A program made the translations under genes and the position numbers. Under the pieces are notes generated by a model that was given only the letters and a program-made list of their open reading frames with translations, was not told the DNA's origin and did no database searches. Below, piece after piece: positions 1-5,428 of a DNA stretch of 34,487 nucleotides. The stretch is from a virus, in the IMG/VR virus record IMGVR_UViG_3300022188_000031, positions 1-34,487 of that record. One strand, written 5' to 3'. Numbering within the stretch: the first letter of the stretch is position 1; each line of letters begins with the position of its first letter.

Positions 1-1273
1 TTCTCTTCAATTCAGTCATCATTCTCTCGTTGCTATCTCTTATCATTCTTTCTAATTCATCTTTATCACTTACATTAATATTATAACTTGGATTGAAATT
101 AATAATTGTCTCTCCTGCTCCACCACCATGTATACCTAAAAATCTCTCTCCTCCGTGAGCAATTATTGGGACTGGTTCACCAAGTCTACCAGGAACTATA
201 CCTCCATGTTGTCTGGACACTATTTTCTTAGCTGTACCACCAATCATTCCACCAACAGCCTTACCTGCTTTTGAAGCCAAATCTCCTAGTCTATCAGCAG
301 CACGACCAATCCAATCGAAAAATCCTTTAATTTTATCAAATATTGGACTGAATACGTGGTCCCATACCCATTTAACTTTATTTGCGATAGCATCCCAAAC
401 TGCTAACCAAGTTTCTTTCGTAATACCTAAGGATTCTAACAACCCCTGGAAAAATCCTAATATAAATTTAAATGGTATTGCCAATACTTTTGCTGCAGCT
501 TTGAGGAAGCTTACAATAACATTAAATACAGTAACCCAAACATTTTGTAAGAATTTCAACACACCAACAGCTTTATCAACTACTGCAGTAACAATATCCC
601 TGAATCCAAGCCAGTTATTTTTCCAAGCAAGGTATAAAACAATAATTATGGCAATTATTGCTCCTATTATTAACAAAATGGGTCCGAGTGAAGATAGAAT
701 ACTAGTACTAGCAGTTCCAACTACTCCTGCTGCTCCTTTAGCTGCAGTACTTCCAATTCCAAACATTTGTCTCAGACCGTCTAGTCCCAAACCAAGCACG
801 CCAATGGTGGTTAATAATTTACCAACTACAAATCCAACAAGAGTGAGTGAGCCAATTGCCATTTTCACTGGTTCAGGTAGATTCATGAACCAATCCATAA
901 ACTGTAATAAATATGGAAATATAGCTTCCATAACTGGTAAAAATACAACTTGAAGAGTAGATGTCCAAATATCAAATATTCCTAATGCTTCAGCTGCTGG
1001 CTCTAGCCAGCTTCTAAACATTCTGCTTAAATTCATGCCAAAGAACATTACTGATAATAATTCCATTCTGAATCTATGCATACCGTAAATAGTTTTTTTC
1101 TGTACTTTTTGCCAATCATTTTCTGCCCATTTTGAATATTCTATCTCTTTTTTCATTCCTGTTAATCCTTGAGTTACTTTTTCGACTTGTTTTTGTATAG
1201 GAACCCATTGTTTGGTAGATTTATCCATTGTTTCTAATATTATTTCTACTACATGCTGAGTCTTGAATACCAC
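1..1273 (-). CDS. tail tape measure protein (partial, C-terminus off the left edge)
   Basis: About 424 codons are visible; no stop is reached before position 1. Tape measure proteins set tail length and occupy the tail lumen. The N-terminal part is helical and charged (VEKVTQGLTGMKKEIEYSKW), followed by long hydrophobic helices (GPILLIIGAIIAIIIVLYLAW) and then a Gly-rich part with QHGGIVPG and GEPVPIIAHGGERFLGI, a motif typical of the C-terminal half of phage tape measures. The start is a GTG at 1273, directly after the stop codon of the preceding chaperone frame and behind GGTGAGATAA; no ATG is better placed. Position after the tail tube and a frameshifting chaperone pair is the canonical siphovirus order. 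Total length is unknown because the gene is cut by the window. Confidence 0.85.
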   Translation of the reverse strand, partial: MVFKTQHVVEIILETMDKSTKQWVPIQKQVEKVTQGLTGMKKEIEYSKWAENDWQKVQKKTIYGMHRFRMELLSVMFFGMNLSRMFRSWLEPAAEALGIFDIWTSTLQVVFLPVMEAIFPYLLQFMDWFMNLPEPVKMAIGSLTLVGFVVGKLLTTIGVLGLGLDGLRQMFGIGSTAAKGAAGVVGTASTSILSSLGPILLIIGAIIAIIIVLYLAWKNNWLGFRDIVTAVVDKAVGVLKFLQNVWVTVFNVIVSFLKAAAKVLAIPFKFILGFFQGLLESLGITKETWLAVWDAIANKVKWVWDHVFSPIFDKIKGFFDWIGRAADRLGDLASKAGKAVGGMIGGTAKKIVSRQHGGIVPGRLGEPVPIIAHGGERFLGIHGGGAGETIINFNPSYNINVSDKDELERMIRDSNERMMTELKR

Positions 1274-1507
1274 TTATCTCACCTTTCTTTTGATTTTTTC
1301 TATTTCTTCACGTTCTCTTTCATAGTCTTCGTTTATCTTTTCTAGGAGGTCAAACGCTGTAGTTATCGGAAGTTTCTTAAACTCTTCGAATGGAATCCAG
1401 CCATATTCTCTGCAAAATATATGGTGTAGCATTATTATGTACTCACTGACTTGCTTTCTTGACTTCGCTTCTTCCAGTTTTTTCAACATTTGCATTGAAG
1501 GTTGCAT
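1274..1507 (-). CDS. tail assembly chaperone, downstream frame (likely expressed by frameshift)
   Basis: A 77-codon frame overlapping the end of the preceding chaperone gene by 65 nt. From about residue 11 it reads LEEAKSRKQVSEYIIMLHHIF and contains REYGWIPFEEFKKLP, resembling the short C-terminal extensions that tail chaperones gain by ribosomal frameshifting (lambda G/GT arrangement). The ATG at 1507 has no convincing ribosome binding site, while the overlap contains a run of six A on the coding strand. I therefore read it as the T part of a G-T fusion of about 215 residues rather than an independent protein. Its stop codon abuts the tape measure GTG. Confidence 0.7.
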   Translation of the reverse strand: MQPSMQMLKKLEEAKSRKQVSEYIIMLHHIFCREYGWIPFEEFKKLPITTAFDLLEKINEDYEREREEIEKIKRKVR

Positions 1508-1922
1508 TTTCTCTCAACCTACGTAAAGTCCTTGCTTTTTTAATAGCTTCAATATCTGCACTCATTTTACTGGCTCCTAAGTCATTGATTTCAAATATCT
1601 TCTGCATTATTGGCATAAAGTTTGCTACTATAAACTGCTTCTTCTCTTCTTCTGAAAAATCTTTGAAATCTGGTGAGTTTTTGATAGATTTCAATGCTAA
1701 TTTTGTTATTATGTCAATTGATTCCTTGTCTAATGCTGTAAATGCAGCTTCTGGATTTTCAGCTTGCTGTAGTTTTGACAGTACATACAGCAGGTCTGGT
1801 AAGTCTTCTAGTGTTAACTGGTTGAGATAAAACTTGTCTACTGTTCCATCCTCATTGTTAAGTTCTAAATAACCTCCTTTACCCAAATGTTTTCTTTGTC
1901 GTTCCAAATCTATTTTATCCAT
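1443..1922 (-). CDS. tail assembly chaperone, upstream frame
   Basis: 159 residues, acidic and mostly helical, with LTLEDLPDLLYVLSKLQ near residue 37 and EEEKKQFIVANFMPIMQKIFEI in the middle. Size, acidity, location between tail tube and tape measure, and an overlapping downstream frame fit the gpG-type tail chaperone that coats the tape measure during assembly. The start ATG at 1922 follows GAGGTGAATGAAAG. No sequence motif alone proves the family, so the call rests mainly on synteny and the overlap. Confidence 0.65.
   Translation of the reverse strand: MDKIDLERQRKHLGKGGYLELNNEDGTVDKFYLNQLTLEDLPDLLYVLSKLQQAENPEAAFTALDKESIDIITKLALKSIKNSPDFKDFSEEEKKQFIVANFMPIMQKIFEINDLGASKMSADIEAIKKARTLRRLRENATFNANVEKTGRSEVKKASQ
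1478..1483 (-). promoter_or_regulatory. candidate programmed frameshift site (A6 run)
   Basis: On the coding strand the upstream frame reads GTT GAA AAA ACT and the downstream frame reads TTG AAA AAA CTG over the same bases. A lysyl-tRNA on the AAA codon (residue 148) could re-pair perfectly after either a +1 or a -2 slip, because all six bases are A; both give the downstream frame. A -1 slip would not. Direction cannot be decided from sequence alone. Confidence 0.55.
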
Positions 1923-1934
1923 CTTTCATTCACC

Positions 1935-2270
1935 TCAATCTTTCAAAATTTTACCGGAAACAGTCTTTTTGACCGATTCCGGTTTATCTTTCTCAATACG
2001 CATGATTTTTTCCTCAATGCTTTGTATCCAATTAATTACAGCATCAAGTTTTTCATTCAATTCTTCATATCTTTTATCAGCTAGTCCAACAACATCCATA
2101 AGATGAACTAATAACATGCCATAATCGTCACAAAATTGCTCCTTAGCCCATTGGATAAACTTTCTTTTATATTCAGGTGGAATTCTGCCTATATAAAGAG
2201 CATTCTTATTAGCTTTGAGTATTTCGGCTACTTTTTCAGCCAAAGCCTTTTTCTTTTTTTCTTCTTCCAT
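1935..2270 (-). CDS. hypothetical protein between tail tube and tail chaperone
   Basis: About 111 residues if the ATG at 2270 is used; a TTG at 2279 would add three residues. It begins with a Lys/Glu-rich helix (MEEEKKKKALAEKVAEIL), then IPPEYKRKFIQWAKEQFCDDYGMLLVHLMDVV, and ends with a predicted coiled-coil stretch. I do not recognise a family. The position suggests a tail accessory protein or a first chaperone component. A strong hairpin lies directly upstream at 2287-2312. Confidence 0.6.
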   Translation of the reverse strand: MEEEKKKKALAEKVAEILKANKNALYIGRIPPEYKRKFIQWAKEQFCDDYGMLLVHLMDVVGLADKRYEELNEKLDAVINWIQSIEEKIMRIEKDKPESVKKTVSGKILKD

Positions 2271-2286
2271 CTTAATCAACCAAAAT

Positions 2287-2312
2287 TGGGAGCCACCAAT
2301 TGGTGGCTCCCA
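2287..2312. terminator. perfect inverted repeat after the tail tube gene
   Basis: Eleven-base arms (TGGGAGCCACC and its exact complement) flank AATT, so the whole 26 nt is a perfect palindrome. It starts 8 nt past the tail tube stop codon. As RNA it would be an 11-bp G+C-rich stem in an A+T-rich genome. There is only a weak U-tract after it, so 3'-end protection or partial termination is as likely as full termination. Confidence 0.6.
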
Positions 2313-2319
2313 TTCAAAT

Positions 2320-2892
2320 TTAACTATATGAGCTTAGTGCACTAAGTCCGGTTGTACCATCAGTTGATTCCCATGTAATGTTTGAGTTTCCGCTCTTGTC
2401 ATACGGTGCACACTTGAACTTGAATGTAACTTTTAGTTCATTATCTGTAAATGATGGTTTTACTGAAACTAATTGACAGTTCTTGAAAATAGCTCTTAGT
2501 GCTTCATTTGAAACAGCAGCTGTAGCTGAAGTTACGGTAGTATCTTCTGTCCAAAGTATGACTACTCTGTAGTTCTCTCTGTTTCTAGAGTTTGATACGC
2601 TTAATGGGTCAGATGTGGTCCAATTGTTTGAAGTAGTGAAAAATCTCTGCCATACATCGGTACTTGTGGTATCTAAGCTAACTGGATAACCTTCAAATGT
2701 TATTGTGGTTACATCTTCTGGAGGTGGTTTTATTAATCTTCCTCCTCTCAAAGTTGGTATTGCATCGAAATCCCTGTCTCCCATATCTATATCTATACTG
2801 GTAATTGCTGTTGCAAAATCTACATCACTGCCTCCTTTTGGTGCTATTGCAACTAATGCAGTGCCTTCTCCCCACAAATCTGGAAATGCCAT
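2320..2892 (-). CDS. major tail (tube) protein
   Basis: 190 residues, opening MAFPDLWGEGTALVAIAPKG, with beta-rich composition, ITFEGYPV and ATDNELKV-like strands (PSFTDNELKVTFKFKC) and a Ser/Thr-rich C-terminus. Length, N-terminus, beta content and position before the chaperone/tape measure genes fit the tail tube subunit that polymerises into the tail. ATG at 2892 follows GAGGTGAAGAATA. A hairpin immediately downstream would suit a transcript needed in high amount. Recognised by context and overall character rather than a signature motif. Confidence 0.75.
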   Translation of the reverse strand: MAFPDLWGEGTALVAIAPKGGSDVDFATAITSIDIDMGDRDFDAIPTLRGGRLIKPPPEDVTTITFEGYPVSLDTTSTDVWQRFFTTSNNWTTSDPLSVSNSRNRENYRVVILWTEDTTVTSATAAVSNEALRAIFKNCQLVSVKPSFTDNELKVTFKFKCAPYDKSGNSNITWESTDGTTGLSALSSYS

Positions 2893-2903
2893 TATTCTTC
2901 ACC

Positions 2904-3107
2904 TCATATTTTTGATTTTCGGGCTTTTCTATCAGCCCGTGAACGTTTTCTTTCAGGCTTTAATTTAATTACAGCCGATTCATTCGGTCCAATATGAACT
3001 GGTCTTTCTTGAGGCGTTCCTCTAAATTCATAATAGGTTATTACAGCGTCTCCTTCATTCGTTATCTTAATCGTATTTTCATCAATTTTTTCAGTTTTCA
3101 CGGTCAT
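2904..3107 (-). CDS. small basic-tailed hypothetical protein
   Basis: 67 residues: a short beta-rich part (TIKITNEGDAVITYYEFRG, then HIGPNESAVIKL) followed by a strongly basic tail (KPERKRSRADRKARKSKI). ATG at 3107 follows AGGTGAATGAATT. It lies between the gp10-like tail completion gene and the tail tube, in the same operon. Function unknown; the basic tail suggests contact with nucleic acid or an acidic virion surface, which is inference only. Confidence 0.6.
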   Translation of the reverse strand: MTVKTEKIDENTIKITNEGDAVITYYEFRGTPQERPVHIGPNESAVIKLKPERKRSRADRKARKSKI

Positions 3108-3114
3108 AATTCAT

Positions 3115-3603
3115 TCACCTAAAAGCATTATGAATTGCTTTTCTGACTGAAAGGTCTAACATACGTTCATTCCTTTCTAAACCCTTTTCTAAAGCAGGTC
3201 TTAAATGAGGTCTAAATGAGCTCGATAAACCACCTACTTTGATAAACTTCTTACCACTTTCCAACACTTCTGGATGTTTCATAGCTAGCCAATCTTTTAT
3301 AGTGTGACCAGCTCTAGTTGGCATATCAATATGAACCCAGTGCCTGCTAAAACCATATTCCTGAAAGGTTGCATAAGGTGCCCCAGATTCTATAATCCAA
3401 TTACCTTTTTTAGTCTTTTTAACTTTGATATTACTAGCCAGAGTTCCAGTCCATCTTCTGGTTCTTAGCTTGGCAGATTTCTGAATAAATTTAGCAGTTT
3501 TTTCAGTGACCCCATAAATAGCAGTAAGTGCTTCCTTTGGTAATCTCCTAACTCCTCGTCTTACTCTATCCAACCCTTTTGTTTTAATGGTGACTATCGG
3601 CAT
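3115..3603 (-). CDS. HK97 gp10-like tail completion/minor structural protein
   Basis: 162 residues with the typical pattern of this family: an N-terminal helix (LDRVRRGVRRLPKEALTAIYGV), RRWTGTLASNIKVKK (tRTGnLr-like motif), SGAPYATFQEYGFSRHWV (Y-A-x-x-q-E-f-G motif) and FRPHLRPALEKGLE (R-P-f-l-r-P-A). Such proteins act at the head-tail junction or in tail assembly. The ATG overlaps the preceding stop as TAATG and follows GGTGAG. High confidence in family, less in exact role. Confidence 0.85.
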   Translation of the reverse strand: MPIVTIKTKGLDRVRRGVRRLPKEALTAIYGVTEKTAKFIQKSAKLRTRRWTGTLASNIKVKKTKKGNWIIESGAPYATFQEYGFSRHWVHIDMPTRAGHTIKDWLAMKHPEVLESGKKFIKVGGLSSSFRPHLRPALEKGLERNERMLDLSVRKAIHNAFR

Positions 3604-4067
3604 TAGCTCACCTTATAGTCAAATTCTACGGTCATGGATTTGATATGAACTTTGATGCCACGATGTATAACAGTATCCGAATCTATGCGAGTAATTTGAG
3701 TATTGTAAAGGCGTTTATCATTCCTCAAGTCAGAGTATTTGTTATTAAGTATGATACTGGCTATTTCATCGCATAAGTTATCAGCTCCTTCAGCAGCTTT
3801 GTTACCGGCATTGAATACTGTAATATCTACTGAAATAGAGACATTATGCTTAGTTAAAGTCCAATTCTCTGTCTTAAATTCAGGTTTTTCAATAACTATG
3901 ATAGGATAATCATCTTTATCAGCACCAAGATTTTCAGGCCAAGCGGCAAATATCCATTGAGAAGCAGGTCTATCAGGGCTTTGTAAATCAGTAATGTTTT
4001 GAGAAATAAGAGTATAGATAGCTCTATATACATCCCGAGCTATATGCTCTTTGCTTACAGCAGTCAT
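3603..4067 (-). CDS. tail terminator/completion-like protein
   Basis: About 154 residues from the ATG at 4067, which has GGGTGTGA just upstream; an ATG at 4079 in the same frame lacks this. The protein has an N-terminal helix (SKEHIARDVYRAIYTLISQNI), WIFAAWPENLGADKDDYPIIVIEKP, and beta strands in the second half (VSISVDITVFNAG, VHIKSMTVEFDYKVS). Size, fold pattern and order between head closure and gp10 fit a tail terminator. The preceding 75 nt contain a TATA-like element. Confidence 0.6.
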   Translation of the reverse strand: MTAVSKEHIARDVYRAIYTLISQNITDLQSPDRPASQWIFAAWPENLGADKDDYPIIVIEKPEFKTENWTLTKHNVSISVDITVFNAGNKAAEGADNLCDEIASIILNNKYSDLRNDKRLYNTQITRIDSDTVIHRGIKVHIKSMTVEFDYKVS

Positions 4068-4141
4068 ATTCACACCCATACAGGGTCTAAATCTGAGGCA
4101 CTGCCCCTATTACCTGTACAATTAATTTTTGTTTTTTGATA

Positions 4142-4149
4142 TATTTAAA
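4142..4149 (-). promoter_or_regulatory. candidate archaeal TATA box
   Basis: The minus strand reads ATTTAAATAT in the only sizeable gap (4080-4154) of the tail cluster. Transcription would start near 4118, giving a leader of about 50 nt before the 4067 ATG. It may add a second transcript for tail genes. Confidence 0.4.
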
Positions 4150-4154
4150 TTCGA

Positions 4155-4511
4155 TTATTTGATTCGTTTGGCATGTACTTCATAATGAGACCATGTCTTG
4201 CCTTTTTCTACCGCCTTCTCTTTGATTATATTTACTATTTTGTAGTCTGAATCATCATAGTTTACAATATTGTTTAGCTTTACATGGTTGATATTAGAAT
4301 CTTCCGGGTCAATGAAAAGAACTAAATCACCTACCTCTAATACACCTTCCTGTACTTCTAAGGATTCAGCACTCATTATTTGAGGTAAAGCAGTTATTGA
4401 ATAATTAATTTCAGTTTCAGTCTGTTGACCATAAGAATCAGTAGTCACAGAAATTTCCTTGACTATTACAGTTTCACCATGTTCTTTTAGAATTTTCTGA
4501 ATATCAGTCAT
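4155..4511 (-). CDS. head closure / head-tail connector protein
   Basis: 118 residues, beta-rich: TVIVKEISVTTDSYGQQTETE near the N-terminus, a central VLEVGDLVLFIDPED and C-terminal DSDYKIVNIIKEKAVEKG ending in VHAKRIK. The D-S-Y-G-Q-Q pattern followed by a barrel and a 'Y-K-I-V-x-I' strand is typical of phage head closure proteins. ATG overlaps the adaptor stop (ATGA) and follows AGGTGAGACAGAT. Placed between adaptor and tail terminator, as expected. Confidence 0.65.
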   Translation of the reverse strand: MTDIQKILKEHGETVIVKEISVTTDSYGQQTETEINYSITALPQIMSAESLEVQEGVLEVGDLVLFIDPEDSNINHVKLNNIVNYDDSDYKIVNIIKEKAVEKGKTWSHYEVHAKRIK

Positions 4512-5428
4512 ATCTGTCTCACCTTTGTAACTGGAGTTAATAATTCATAAACAGATTGACCTTCAATTTTCTTGATTGGTTTACTTTTGAGTTCATTGAG
4601 CAATTGTTTATATTTTTGATAAAATGTTACAAAAGCATCTGATTGCTTGGCTATTCTTAATTTTCCTATGCTATAAGATTTCAATTTACCTGCATCTAAT
4701 CTAGTGTAAGCCCAAGCAGCAACCAGTGTAGCAAAAGCTGCTCTCAATAAAGGATGGGGGTCTGATTCTGAAACTGGAGCATAGCAGTAAGTAACATATA
4801 AGTCTTTGTCTCCTTCTGGTGCAGAGTCGAGTACAAATTTACCCTCATTAGGATATACTGTATTTACGGTAAGTTGGGTCTCTGTACCATTAGCATCAAC
4901 TTGATAAACTATTACATCATTTTCATCAACAATTCCATCATTATTCAAGTCTCCGATATAAAACTCTTTCCAATTCTTAACATAAAAGGTGGTATTATTA
5001 CTATCTATATCATTTTGTCTGGTTTCATCGATGTATTCAATTTTTTCTCTGATTACTCTAATATTTAAATCTGCATTTATCTGTGGAAGTGCTATTCTTT
5101 GCATTATATTATACAATTCAGAATCGCTAATTTCAGATTCACTCAACCCAGATACTGTTCTTACATCTTCAATTGTGCAGTAAAAAGAAAAACTACCTCC
5201 CTGAATTGGGTCTGAATAATCACTCCATATGTCATTAGCTGAATCATAGAATCTGATTTTATACCAGTGAGATGTTGTCCCATTTTTATCGAAATAAGTA
5301 TTGTCAGATATATTCTGGACAGCTATCTGTTCGTAAGTTCCATTTTTGGAATCTGACCTGTATATGTAAGTCTTATCATAGCTAACATCTGAATCAGTTG
5401 GAATTTTCCATCTTAGCAATATTCCCAT
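4508..5428 (-). CDS. head-tail adaptor with FN3-like and dockerin-like segments
   Basis: 306 residues. Residues about 1-75 look like a fibronectin-III-type domain (LLRWKIPTDSDVSYDKTYIY, SHWYKIRFYDSANDIWSDYS). Residues about 80-140 are helical (TIEDVRTVSGLSESEISDSEL, an adaptor-like start), and helices return after residue 225 (RAAFATLVAAWAYTRLDAG). Between them, residues about 159-172 (GDLNNDGIVDENDV) match the calcium-binding loop of dockerin/EF-hand proteins. The core therefore resembles head-tail adaptors of the gp6/gp15 type, with added surface domains. The start overlaps the preceding stop (TGATG) behind GGTGATGTC. Adaptor role is inferred from core and order. Confidence 0.65.
   Translation of the reverse strand: MGILLRWKIPTDSDVSYDKTYIYRSDSKNGTYEQIAVQNISDNTYFDKNGTTSHWYKIRFYDSANDIWSDYSDPIQGGSFSFYCTIEDVRTVSGLSESEISDSELYNIMQRIALPQINADLNIRVIREKIEYIDETRQNDIDSNNTTFYVKNWKEFYIGDLNNDGIVDENDVIVYQVDANGTETQLTVNTVYPNEGKFVLDSAPEGDKDLYVTYCYAPVSESDPHPLLRAAFATLVAAWAYTRLDAGKLKSYSIGKLRIAKQSDAFVTFYQKYKQLLNELKSKPIKKIEGQSVYELLTPVTKVRQI

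Noticed and set aside
501-953. 150-codon open frame on the plus strand
   Set aside because: It lies opposite the tape measure gene, whose protein has clear family motifs; the plus-strand product is a low-complexity shadow with no ribosome binding site.
4080-4130. Hairpin in the leader of the tail terminator gene
   Set aside because: Only four-base outer arms (CAGG/CCTG) and no consistent inner pairing; not stronger than chance.
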